Of a stretch of DNA of 64,000 nt, positions 1 through 7,773 are shown one piece after another. The notes under the pieces are model-generated. The model saw nothing but the letters and a program-made list of their open reading frames with translations. It did not search any database and was not told where the DNA came from. Numbering within the stretch: the stretch's first letter is position 1; every line of letters begins with the position of its first letter. Origin of the DNA: Kroppenstedtia sanguinis (GTDB lineage Bacteria; Bacillota; Bacilli; Thermoactinomycetales; DSM-45169); contig NZ_JBNPXF010000014.1 in NCBI RefSeq assembly GCF_050433445.1, positions 22,870 through 86,869 on the forward strand, read 5' to 3'. Both the position numbers and the translations under genes were made by a program.

Positions 1-142
1 CCAGGTTTTTTCACGCTTCCTAACCGTTGAACGGCAGATCAGTTTCCATCAAATCAATGTGTAGGTGATAAAATGTTCACCCGCATCTTAAAGATACCAA
101 AAATTTGTCGGACTTGCGAGAGGATGAACCGCGACATTCCAG

Positions 143-174
143 ATAAAACAAACCCCCCTTGCAAGCGAAGGGGG
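143..174 (-). terminator. Intrinsic terminator after frr
   Basis: On the minus strand a GC-rich hairpin with arms CCCCCTT and AAGGGGG lies just past the frr stop and is followed by a T-rich run (GTTTGTTTT). It ends the pyrH-frr unit. Nothing else is seen in positions 1-142. Confidence 0.8.
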
Positions 175-183
175 ATCACCCTG

Positions 184-738
184 TCAAACCTCCATGATCT
201 CTTTTTCTTTTGTTTCGACGACTTGATCTGTCTCCTGAATGAAGCGGTCCGTCAATTTTTGAATTTCATCCTGGCCACGACGAGCCTCATCTTCGGACAG
301 ATCACCTTTTTTCTCCAATTTCTTCATTTCATCGTTGGCATCCCGACGGATGTTGCGAATCGCCACCTTGGCTTCTTCCCCTGTCTTCTTCACCACTTTC
401 ACCAATTCAGCCCGACGCTCTTCTGTAAGAGCGGGAATGGCGATTCGGATCAGGTTGCCATCGTTATTGGGTGTCAGTCCTAAATCCGATTTGAGGATGG
501 CCCGTTCCACATCCCCCAGCGTCGACTTGTCCCAAGGTTGCACCACCAACAGCCGGGGTTCTGGCGTGGAGATGTTGGCCAGTTGATTTAAGGGCATTTC
601 GCTTCCGTAACATTCCACCATCACCTTATCCAACAAGGCCGGCGTCGCCCGTCCAGCCCGAATCGAAGCGAGCTCCCTTTTTAACGACTGGATCGCCTTT
701 TCCATTCGTTGGTTGGCATCTTTTTTGACAGCATCCAT
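184..738 (-). CDS. frr: Ribosome recycling factor
   Basis: RRF splits post-termination 70S ribosomes together with EF-G so the subunits can be reused; it is cytoplasmic and essential. The 184-residue protein has the family's normal length and the expected features: N-terminal helix with LASIRAGRATPALLD, the GSEMPLNQLA stretch, LLVVQPWD, and a long C-terminal coiled coil rich in Lys and Glu. The start codon directly abuts the pyrH stop, so the two genes are co-transcribed and probably translationally coupled. A terminator follows, so uppS and cdsA, which often come next in Bacillales, are not in the same transcript. Confidence 0.97.
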   Translation of the reverse strand: MDAVKKDANQRMEKAIQSLKRELASIRAGRATPALLDKVMVECYGSEMPLNQLANISTPEPRLLVVQPWDKSTLGDVERAILKSDLGLTPNNDGNLIRIAIPALTEERRAELVKVVKKTGEEAKVAIRNIRRDANDEMKKLEKKGDLSEDEARRGQDEIQKLTDRFIQETDQVVETKEKEIMEV

Positions 739-1464
739 CTATACATTCCCCCTGACAAGGGTACCGATTGGTTCCCCCTGAATGACACGGCGGATATTTC
801 CGGTCCCTTCGATGTTGAATACAATCAACGGAATGTCATTATCCATACAGAGTGACGAAGCAGTTGAATCCATCACTCCAAGTCCCTGGTTCAACACATC
901 CAGATAGGTCAGCGATTCATACTTGACAGCATCCGGGTCCTGGCTTGGATCTGCTGAATAGACTCCGTCCACTTTATTTTTGGCCATCAGAATCACATCG
1001 GCTTCGATTTCAGCCGCCCGTAGTGCAGCTGTAGTATCTGTGGAGAAATAGGGGTTTCCAGTCCCCGAAGCGAAGATGACCACCCGCCCCTTTTCCAAGT
1101 GGCGAATAGCTCTCCGTCGAATATAGGGCTCCGCCACCTGTCGCATTTCAATGGATGTCTGGACCCGGCTCGGGACCCCCTCCGTTTCCAAAGCATCCTG
1201 CAGAGCGAGTGAGTTCATCACCGTAGCTAGCATTCCCATATAGTCCGCCGTGGCTCGATCCATCCCCTTGGCACTGCCGGCCATCCCGCGCCAGATGTTG
1301 CCGCCGCCGACCACAATGGCGACTTGCACATCCATCTCGATCACTTCTTTCAGCTGGACGGCGATGGACTGAATCACATTGGGATCAATCCCATAACCCT
1401 GTTCTCCCGCCAAGGCTTCCCCGCTCAATTTGAGCACGATGCGTTTATATCTCGGATCTGCCAT
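739..1464 (-). CDS. pyrH: UMP kinase
   Basis: Phosphorylates UMP to UDP with ATP in pyrimidine nucleotide synthesis; a hexameric amino-acid-kinase-fold enzyme. Visible landmarks are RIVLKLSGEALAG at the N-terminus, VVGGGNIWRG, the MDRATADYMGMLATVMNSLAL segment and VILMAKNKVDGVYSADP. The open frame runs upstream to 1572, but that part reads through the terminator after tsf. The start MADPRYKR at 1464, behind a G-rich ribosome site, gives the usual length of about 241 residues. It forms a pair with frr. Confidence 0.95.
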   Translation of the reverse strand: MADPRYKRIVLKLSGEALAGEQGYGIDPNVIQSIAVQLKEVIEMDVQVAIVVGGGNIWRGMAGSAKGMDRATADYMGMLATVMNSLALQDALETEGVPSRVQTSIEMRQVAEPYIRRRAIRHLEKGRVVIFASGTGNPYFSTDTTAALRAAEIEADVILMAKNKVDGVYSADPSQDPDAVKYESLTYLDVLNQGLGVMDSTASSLCMDNDIPLIVFNIEGTGNIRRVIQGEPIGTLVRGNV

Positions 1465-1535
1465 CCCTGGACCCCCCCGTTTCCCATTCATCCATTTCGA
1501 CGTGATCGGAGGCAGTTCCTCTTCCACCTCCGTGC

Positions 1536-1561
1536 AAAAAAAGGGAACACTCCGTGTTCCC
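1536..1561 (-). terminator. Intrinsic terminator between tsf and pyrH
   Basis: Minus-strand hairpin GGGAACAC/GTGTTCCC followed by seven T. It sits 16 bp after tsf and 72 bp before the pyrH start, so pyrH-frr either has its own promoter or depends on partial read-through. Confidence 0.85.
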
Positions 1562-1576
1562 TCATGCCCCATATCC

Positions 1577-2227
1577 TTACTTTCTCACCTGGGACATCAC
1601 TTCGGAGGCAAAGTCCTCCTGCCGTTTCTCCAATCCTTCACCCAGCTCATAACGTGTGAAACGACGGACCGAGATGTTTTCCCCGATCTTGGCGATTTTT
1701 TCTTTCACCAATTCATCGACGGTCTTGTCTCCATCCTTGATGTAGGGTTGTTCCAACAGGCAGACACGCTCATAAAACTTCCCGAGACGACCTTCCACCA
1801 TCTTATCCACGATGTGTTCAGGTTTACCTTCTTGCAAAGCCTGGTTCTTCAGGATTTCCCGTTCTTTGTCCACTTCAGCTTCCGGCACTTCTTCTCGACG
1901 GACATATTGAGGGTTCAGAGCCGCGATCTGCATGGCAATCTCCCTGACAAATCCCTTGAAATCATCGGTATTGGCGACAAAGTCCGTCTCACAGTTGACC
2001 TCTACCAGCACACCAATTCGGCCGTTGGCATGTATGTAGGATTCTACCAAGCCCTCAGCGGCAATGCGATCTGCTTTCTTCTCAGCTTTGGCCAACCCTT
2101 TTTCTCGAAGCAACTCCATCGCTTTCTGCACATTTCCATCTGCTTCTTGGAGCACCTTTTTGCAATCCATCATGCCGGCGCCGGTTTTTTCACGCAACTC
2201 TTTCACTTGGGCCGCAGTAATCGCCAT
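1577..2227 (-). CDS. tsf: Elongation factor Ts
   Basis: Nucleotide exchange factor that releases GDP from EF-Tu. At 216 residues it has the short-type length common in Bacillota. The N-terminal UBA-like domain is clear (VKELREKTGAGMMDCKKVL), followed by the TDFVA core motif in EVNCETDFVANTD that contacts EF-Tu. A good ribosome site (GAGGAAG) precedes ATG. It follows rpsB but is separated from it by an intrinsic terminator. Confidence 0.97.
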   Translation of the reverse strand: MAITAAQVKELREKTGAGMMDCKKVLQEADGNVQKAMELLREKGLAKAEKKADRIAAEGLVESYIHANGRIGVLVEVNCETDFVANTDDFKGFVREIAMQIAALNPQYVRREEVPEAEVDKEREILKNQALQEGKPEHIVDKMVEGRLGKFYERVCLLEQPYIKDGDKTVDELVKEKIAKIGENISVRRFTRYELGEGLEKRQEDFASEVMSQVRK

Positions 2228-2253
2228 AAATCTTCCTCCTGTACATATCGTTT

Positions 2254-2287
2254 AAAAAAAGGGTGGTCACGCATCCCGCGGCCACCC
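2254..2287 (-). terminator. Intrinsic terminator between rpsB and tsf
   Basis: Minus-strand hairpin with arms GGGTGGCC and GACCACCC and a run of seven T. Such a site commonly sets the ratio of ribosomal protein S2 to EF-Ts. Confidence 0.85.
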
Positions 2288-2301
2288 TGTTACTCTCCTC
2301 T

Positions 2302-3003
2302 TCAGGACGCTGACGTCTCTTCTCCCTGTTTCCCTTCCAGTGAGGCATCGGCCATCTTGGAAGTAAACAGACGCACCGCACGAATGGCATCATCGTTGCC
2401 GGGGATGATATGATCGATTTCATCGGGATCACAGTTGGTATCGACAATCGCGATAATCGGGATCCCCAGTTTGCGGGCTTCCGCCACAGCGATGCGCTCT
2501 TTGCGCGGGTCAATGATAAAGACGGCATCGGGCAGTTCCTTCATATGCTTGATCCCACCCAGGAATTTCTCCAGACGGGCCTGTTCCTTCTTCAGCATGA
2601 CCACTTCTTTTTTGGGGAGAACGTCAAAGGTGCCGTCATCTTCCATTGCTTCCAGTTTGTGCAACCGATCGATCCGTTTGCGGATCGTTTGGAAGTTGGT
2701 GAGCGTACCTCCCAACCACCGATGGTTGACATAAAACATGCCGGAACGCTCGGCTTCTTCCCGTACGGCATCCTGTGCCTGTTTTTTCGTCCCGACAAAC
2801 AGGATCTTGCCCCCCTTAGAAGCCAGGTCACGCACATAGTTATAGGTCTCTTCCATCATTTTGACCGTTTTTTGCAGGTCGATGATGTAGATTCCGTTCC
2901 GTTCCGTAAAAATATATTTCTCCATCTTCGGGTTCCAACGACGGGTCTGGTGTCCGAAGTGAACCCCCGCTTCCAACAGCTGTTTCATAGAAACGACAGC
3001 CAT
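2302..3003 (-). CDS. rpsB: 30S ribosomal protein S2
   Basis: Structural protein of the small ribosomal subunit. The 233-residue product starts MAVVSMKQLLEAGVHFGHQT and contains RRWNPKMEKYIF, the segment GGKILFVGTKKQAQ and DAVFIIDPRKE, all diagnostic of bacterial S2. The frame is open much further upstream, but the ATG at 3003 follows an almost perfect AAAGGAGGAATTAACC ribosome site. A promoter lies about 100 bp upstream, leaving a structured 5' leader. Confidence 0.97.
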   Translation of the reverse strand: MAVVSMKQLLEAGVHFGHQTRRWNPKMEKYIFTERNGIYIIDLQKTVKMMEETYNYVRDLASKGGKILFVGTKKQAQDAVREEAERSGMFYVNHRWLGGTLTNFQTIRKRIDRLHKLEAMEDDGTFDVLPKKEVVMLKKEQARLEKFLGGIKHMKELPDAVFIIDPRKERIAVAEARKLGIPIIAIVDTNCDPDEIDHIIPGNDDAIRAVRLFTSKMADASLEGKQGEETSAS

Positions 3004-3106
3004 GGTTAATTCCTCCTTTTGGTTATTCCTCCGCCGGCTTTCGGGACTGGGACCCGAAGGCACCGACCGGTCCCATCGGCCGACGTGTGTATTCACACCG
3101 CTTAAT

Positions 3107-3136
3107 AATATACCACAAGCAAAAGCGGCCTCGCAA
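3107..3136 (-). promoter_or_regulatory. Promoter of rpsB
   Basis: On the minus strand TTGCGA (3131-3136) and TATATT (3107-3112) are separated by 18 bp. The transcript leader of about 95 nt contains a stem TTCGGG/CCCGAA just before the ribosome site, which could take part in S2 autoregulation (inference). Confidence 0.6.
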
Positions 3137-3176
3137 GAACTTGGATCGATTTCAAAAGGAATTTGCCCTTGCGTCC

Positions 3177-3956
3177 TCAAGATTGTTTCAATTTACCCAA
3201 CATGGGAAGAAATTTATCATTCAATACCTTGATATGTGTTCCTTTCATTCCCAAGGATCGGGATTCGACCACCCCGCCGCTTTCCAATTTTCGCAAAGCG
3301 TTGACGATAACGGAACGGGTGATTCCAGCCTGGTCGGCCACCTTGCTCGCCACCAGAATTCCCTCTCGCCCATCCAGCTCTTCAAAGATATGTTCCACTG
3401 CTTCCTGTTCGCTATAAGAGAGAGAATCCACTGCCAACTGGACCATCGCCCGGTTGCGGGCTTCTTCCTCCGCTTTTTCCGCCTTCATCTCCAAAATCTC
3501 CATCCCGACTACGGTAGCCCCGTACTCCGCCAACACCAGATCATCCTCCACAAAAGGCTGATCAAAGCGGGTTAACAACAAAGTTCCCAGGCGGTCTCCC
3601 CCACCCATGATCGGAACGAGGGTGGTGTAACCGTGTGATTCGTTCTCATCCGTCTGATGATTCAGGCTGAATGGGCTGTTTTCATTCTGGTTGGCGGAAG
3701 TTTCCCGAACCGACTTCAGAAGATCATTGTACTCTTCGCCGAGATGACCCTCAAACACTGCTCGCCGTTGCAGATCATCTCCTGCGGATTCCTGCACGGT
3801 CCCGAATCCGAGGATCTTCCCCCGGCGACTGACCACATAGACATTGGCCAGGATCATATCCCGCAGGACTTCGGCCATCTCTTTAAAACTGACGGCTTGT
3901 CCTCCTGTTCTTTGCAGGAGATTGTTAATCTCCCTCGCCTTGGACAACAGGTCCAT
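3177..3956 (-). CDS. codY: GTP-sensing global repressor CodY
   Basis: CodY represses nutrient-acquisition and biosynthesis genes when branched-chain amino acids and GTP are plentiful. The 259-residue protein has the N-terminal GAF domain (MDLLSKAREINNLLQ, VYVVSRRGKILG) and a C-terminal winged helix with the recognition region ASKVADQAGITRSVIVNALRKLESGGVVESRSLG, nearly invariant in the family. It follows hslU on the same strand after 278 bp, the usual hslV-hslU-codY order, but the gap is large enough for its own promoter. Confidence 0.97.
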   Translation of the reverse strand: MDLLSKAREINNLLQRTGGQAVSFKEMAEVLRDMILANVYVVSRRGKILGFGTVQESAGDDLQRRAVFEGHLGEEYNDLLKSVRETSANQNENSPFSLNHQTDENESHGYTTLVPIMGGGDRLGTLLLTRFDQPFVEDDLVLAEYGATVVGMEILEMKAEKAEEEARNRAMVQLAVDSLSYSEQEAVEHIFEELDGREGILVASKVADQAGITRSVIVNALRKLESGGVVESRSLGMKGTHIKVLNDKFLPMLGKLKQS

Positions 3957-4234
3957 TTCTATGATTTCCTCCTTTTCTTGTTAACAGGCAGCTCCTTTGC
4001 TGAATTTTGAGGGAGGGATCCTGATACTGTTCCCCAACCCGCTGAGATCCCATCAGCCCCCGGTTCAAAGGAGAGAAAAAGTGTTGTGATTTACCCTTCA
4101 CAGACGGTCGGGATGGAGTTTCACATCCAGAGTGTTGATACCTATTTTAGGTGGGGAGATCGTGTTTCCCTACGCTCCCTCGGGTGACACACGACACTCC
4201 CGCAAACTTTTTTCTAGTATCAAGCTCCCTGTTT
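3957..4234. other. Intergenic region upstream of codY
   Basis: A 278-bp gap with no supportable gene. Open frames on the plus strand are antisense continuations of the hslU shadow. A box CGGTCGGGATGG here also occurs near 41470; I assign no function. Confidence 0.4.
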
Positions 4235-5656
4235 TTAGAGTATATATTGGCTCAGATCCCGGTTTCCCACCACATCCCCCAATCGCTCCCGGACGTATTC
4301 AGGAGTCACCTGAACCTCTTCCAAGGTAATATCAGGAGCCTCAAAGGAGAGTTCCTCCAGCAAACGTTCCAATATCGTATGGAGCCGACGAGCCCCAATA
4401 TTCTCCGTTCCTTGGTTGACATCCGCTGCCAGTTTTGCAATCTCCTGAATCGCAGTCTCCGTAAAGGTCACTCGAATTCCCTCGGTCTCCAGGAGAGCGG
4501 TGTACTGTTTGAGAAGGGCGCCTTTGGGTTCGGTCAATATGCGGACAAAATCCTCCGCCTTCAGATCCCCCAGTTCCACACGGATCGGGAACCTTCCCTG
4601 CAGTTCCGGGATCATGTCAGAGGGTTTGGCAGTGTGGAAAGCGCCCGCGGCGATAAACAGAATGTGATCCGTCTTTACCGGGCCGTACTTGGTCATCACC
4701 GTGGAACCCTCCACGATGGGCAGGATATCCCGTTGCACCCCTTCTCTGGAGACATCAGGCCCTCCCTGCCGATCCTTGCCCGCAATTTTATCCACCTCAT
4801 CGATGAAGATGATCCCCGTCTGTTCCACCCGGCTCATGGAATCCTGCTGCACTTGGTCCATATCGATCAGCTTCTGTCCTTCTTCCTGGATCAGAACCTT
4901 GCGGGCCTCCCGGACAGGAAGACGGCGTTTCTTGGTCTTTTTGGGCATAAACTGTCCCAGCATCTCCTGCATATTAATCCCCATCTGTTCTGCACTGGAG
5001 CCAGCAAACATATCCATCATCGGCAATTGATCTTCCACTTCGATCTCGATCACTTCATCTTCCAATGAACCGCTCTTCAGTTGAAAGCGGACCTTACGCT
5101 TCCTCTGCTCCAGCTCTTGGTTGCGGTTTTCTTCCTCCGCATCGGAGTTGCGTTCCCCTTTTCCTGAGTTGAACAGCATCTCCAATGGGTTTTTAAATTG
5201 ATTGCTTCCTTTGCCGGAGGGGACCAGGAGAGAAACGATTCTTTCATCAGCCAGCTCTTCCGCCTTCTCCTTCACTTCTTCCAATTTTTCCGCCTTGACG
5301 ATGCGGATGGCCGTCTCCACCAAATCCCGCACCATCGATTCCACATCCCGACCTACATAGCCGACTTCCGTAAATTTGGTCGCCTCCACCTTAACAAAGG
5401 GAGCCCCGACCAAGCGAGCGAGGCGACGGGCGATCTCTGTCTTCCCGACACCGGTGGGACCAATCATCAAGATGTTTTTGGGAACCACTTCGTCTTTCAG
5501 ATCTTCCGGTAGCAGTGTCCTCCGGTAACGATTGCGGAGAGCCACAGCCACCGCCCGCTTTGCCTCGTTCTGGCCTACAATGTATTTATCGAGCTCCGCC
5601 ACGATTTCCCGCGGAGTCCGTTTGGATTGCTTATCAGGGGATACGGTCACCCTCAT
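4235..5656 (-). CDS. hslU: HslU/ClpY, ATPase subunit of the HslUV protease
   Basis: AAA+ unfoldase that feeds substrates into the HslV chamber. The 473-residue protein shows the N-terminal PREIVAELDKYIVGQNEAKRAVAVALRNR, Walker A GPTGVGKTEIARRLA, Walker B GIIFIDEVDKIA, sensor GRFPIRVEL, the arginine-finger region and the C-terminal SQYIL tail that docks into HslV. The acidic/basic insert between the Walker motifs is the I domain. It overlaps hslV by 4 bp (ATGA), so the two are translationally coupled. Confidence 0.97.
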   Translation of the reverse strand: MRVTVSPDKQSKRTPREIVAELDKYIVGQNEAKRAVAVALRNRYRRTLLPEDLKDEVVPKNILMIGPTGVGKTEIARRLARLVGAPFVKVEATKFTEVGYVGRDVESMVRDLVETAIRIVKAEKLEEVKEKAEELADERIVSLLVPSGKGSNQFKNPLEMLFNSGKGERNSDAEEENRNQELEQRKRKVRFQLKSGSLEDEVIEIEVEDQLPMMDMFAGSSAEQMGINMQEMLGQFMPKKTKKRRLPVREARKVLIQEEGQKLIDMDQVQQDSMSRVEQTGIIFIDEVDKIAGKDRQGGPDVSREGVQRDILPIVEGSTVMTKYGPVKTDHILFIAAGAFHTAKPSDMIPELQGRFPIRVELGDLKAEDFVRILTEPKGALLKQYTALLETEGIRVTFTETAIQEIAKLAADVNQGTENIGARRLHTILERLLEELSFEAPDITLEEVQVTPEYVRERLGDVVGNRDLSQYIL

Positions 5657-6192
5657 ACCTCCTCCAGAACGATTTGCTCATTAGTAAACACACAGATTTC
5701 CGACGCGATGGTGAGTGCTGCCTTTGCGATCTCACGCGCGGTGAGGTTGGAGGCGTAACGGCTGAGCGCCCTGCCTGCCGACAGGGCGTAACTTCCTCCA
5801 GAACCGATGGCCATCATCCCGTCATCGGGCTCAATCACTTCCCCGTTACCGGAGACCAGCAACAGATGCTCCTGATCCATCACCACCAACATCGCTTCCA
5901 ACTTGCGGAGCACTTTATCCGCCCGCCACTCTTTGGCTAGCTCAACGGCTGCTCGCGGCAGATTGCCATGGAACTCTTCCAGCCTGCCTTCAAATTTCTC
6001 AAACAGAGTGACAGCGTCCGCCACCGATCCCGCAAAGCCTGCCACTACCTGACCCCGATAGAGACGGCGGACTTTTTTGGCCTGGTGTTTCATAATCATT
6101 TGGTTGCCGAAGGTTACCTGACCATCACCGGCTATCGCCCCTGAACCGTTATGGTGGATCGCAAATATGGTCGTTGCATGCATGCTTTCCAA
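5653..6192 (-). CDS. hslV: HslV/ClpQ, peptidase subunit of the HslUV protease
   Basis: Proteasome-beta-like threonine or serine peptidase. Seen: HATTIFAIHHNG, IAGDGQVTFGNQMIMKH, KVRRLYRGQVVAGFAGSVADA, GEVIEPDDG and AIGSGGSYAL, all typical. Spacing to the ribosome site (GGAGGGGG) favours a TTG start at 6192, giving Met-Glu-Ser-Met-His-Ala-Thr-Thr. In Bacillus subtilis ClpQ the mature N-terminus is a serine and in E. coli a threonine. Here Glu at position 2 would block normal Met removal, so how the nucleophile is exposed is unclear; an ATG at codon 4 is an alternative start. Confidence 0.95.
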   Translation of the reverse strand: MESMHATTIFAIHHNGSGAIAGDGQVTFGNQMIMKHQAKKVRRLYRGQVVAGFAGSVADAVTLFEKFEGRLEEFHGNLPRAAVELAKEWRADKVLRKLEAMLVVMDQEHLLLVSGNGEVIEPDDGMMAIGSGGSYALSAGRALSRYASNLTAREIAKAALTIASEICVFTNEQIVLEEV

Positions 6193-6432
6193 CCTGTTTT
6201 CCCCCTCCGGGTCAACCTCCTTCGGCTAACACTTGTGCCGAGGCAGGTCAACGGCTCTATTGCCTGTGGTTGGCACTTTTTTCTGCAAAAAAGTGTCAAA
6301 GCTTCCCAATTCCAGACTCTACTTCATCGTATCACAGAGGGTTTGGCCCAATCAAGGCAACAAAAAAGGGGAATTCCAATGACAACGCTGTTGCCAGGAT
6401 CGGTTCCTGCCAATCCCAACAACAGCGTGGAC
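6193..6432. other. Gap where xerC (codV) is expected
   Basis: In Bacillus the recombinase gene xerC/codV lies between trmFO and hslV. Here the 240-bp gap has no coding potential for it. It holds an A/T-rich perfect inverted repeat (CACTTTTTT/AAAAAAGTG, about 6270-6300) and arms ACGCTGTTG/CAACAGCGT near 6385-6430 downstream of trmFO that may form its terminator, though no good T-run follows. Confidence 0.5.
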
Positions 6433-7761
6433 TTATCCAGCGGAAGTTTCCTTTGCCGTCACATAAGAAGAGAATTCCTTCATGGATTCGAGAGCACGCT
6501 CGGCCAGTTGACGAACACGCTCCCGCTTCGGTTTCACCCGGGTTTCCAAGGGAGGGAAAAGGCCGAAGTTGATATTCATCGGCTGAAAATGGTTCGGATC
6601 CGCCTCTGTAATATAACGGGCCAAACTGCCCATCGCCGTTTCCGTTGGAAAGACGACAGGTGCTTCGTTCATTGCCAGACGAGCGGCGTTGATGCCGGCG
6701 ATCAGACCCGCCGCCGCCGATTCCACATAGCCCTCCACCCCAGTCATCTGCCCGGCGATGAAGAGATCCTTCCGCTCTCGAAACTGATAGGTCGGCAAAA
6801 GTGCTCTCGGTGAATTGATAAAGGTATTGCGATGCATCACCCCGTAGCGGACAATCTCCGCCTGTTCCAGACCGGGGATCATCTGGAGAATCCGTTTCTG
6901 TTCTCCCCACTTCAGATGGGTCTGAAATCCGACGAGATTGTAGAGAGTACCCGCCCCGTTATCCTGACGCAACTGAACCACGGCATAAGGTTGCTTCCCT
7001 GTTCTGGGATCTGTGAGCCCTACAGGTTTCATCGGACCGTACAGGATGGTTTTCTCCCCGCGACGGGCCATCACTTCAATAGGCATACAGCCTTCAAAGT
7101 AAATCTCCTTTTCAAATTCCTTCAGCGGACTCACTTCCGCCTCCACCAGAGCTTTATAAAAACGGCGAAACTCCGCCTCCGTCATCGGACAGTTGATATA
7201 CGCCGCCTCCCCTTTGCCGTATCGGGAGGCAATAAATGCTTGATCCATATCGATACTGTCCTTAGTCACAATCGGTGCTGCCGCATCGTAAAAGTAGAGA
7301 TGCTCTTCACCAGCCAGCTTGCGGATTTCCCGAGAGAGAGCATCGGTAGTGAGGGGGCCAGTGGCAATCACTGTGATGCCGTCGGGGATCTCTGCCACCT
7401 CCTCTTCGAGGATCTCCACCTTCTCATGATTGCGCAACCTCTCGGTTACACAATTGGAAAAACCTTTCCGATCCACGGCCAACGCTCCCCCGGCGGGCAC
7501 GGAGTGGGTGTCGGCACACCCGAGGATAAGGGAGTCCAGTTGCCGCATCTCCTCTTTCAGAATTCCGACCGCATTGCTCAAATCATTGGAGCGGAGTGAA
7601 TTGCTACAGACCAACTCCGCGAATTGCCCAGTGTGATGGGCCGGCGTTTGCCTTTTCGGTCGCATCTCCACCAGGCGGACGTCCACACCGCGACAGGCCA
7701 ACTGCCACGCCGCTTCACTGCCGGCCAAACCGGCTCCGATCACCGTTACCCTTTGGGTCAT
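6433..7761 (-). CDS. trmFO: Methylenetetrahydrofolate-tRNA-(uracil-5-)-methyltransferase TrmFO
   Basis: FAD- and folate-dependent enzyme that makes ribothymidine at position 54 of tRNAs. The 442-residue protein starts with the dinucleotide fold VTVIGAGLAGSEAAWQLA, followed by LVEMRP, CSNSLRSNDLSNAVGILKEEM, the catalytic region EEMRQLDSLI, and VEGYVESAAAGLIAGINAAR near the C-terminus. ATG follows GAGGGGGAGGATCT. Only 12 bp separate it from topA, so the two are co-transcribed. Confidence 0.97.
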   Translation of the reverse strand: MTQRVTVIGAGLAGSEAAWQLACRGVDVRLVEMRPKRQTPAHHTGQFAELVCSNSLRSNDLSNAVGILKEEMRQLDSLILGCADTHSVPAGGALAVDRKGFSNCVTERLRNHEKVEILEEEVAEIPDGITVIATGPLTTDALSREIRKLAGEEHLYFYDAAAPIVTKDSIDMDQAFIASRYGKGEAAYINCPMTEAEFRRFYKALVEAEVSPLKEFEKEIYFEGCMPIEVMARRGEKTILYGPMKPVGLTDPRTGKQPYAVVQLRQDNGAGTLYNLVGFQTHLKWGEQKRILQMIPGLEQAEIVRYGVMHRNTFINSPRALLPTYQFRERKDLFIAGQMTGVEGYVESAAAGLIAGINAARLAMNEAPVVFPTETAMGSLARYITEADPNHFQPMNINFGLFPPLETRVKPKRERVRQLAERALESMKEFSSYVTAKETSAG

Positions 7762-7773
7762 AGATCCTCCCCC

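Noticed and set aside
1324..2413. Long plus-strand ORFs opposite pyrH, tsf and rpsB
   Set aside because: Antisense shadows of well-supported genes, with low-complexity composition and no ribosome sites.
4095..4180. Box CGGTCGGGATGG shared with 41469 as a repeat family
   Set aside because: Similarity does not extend beyond about 12 bp.
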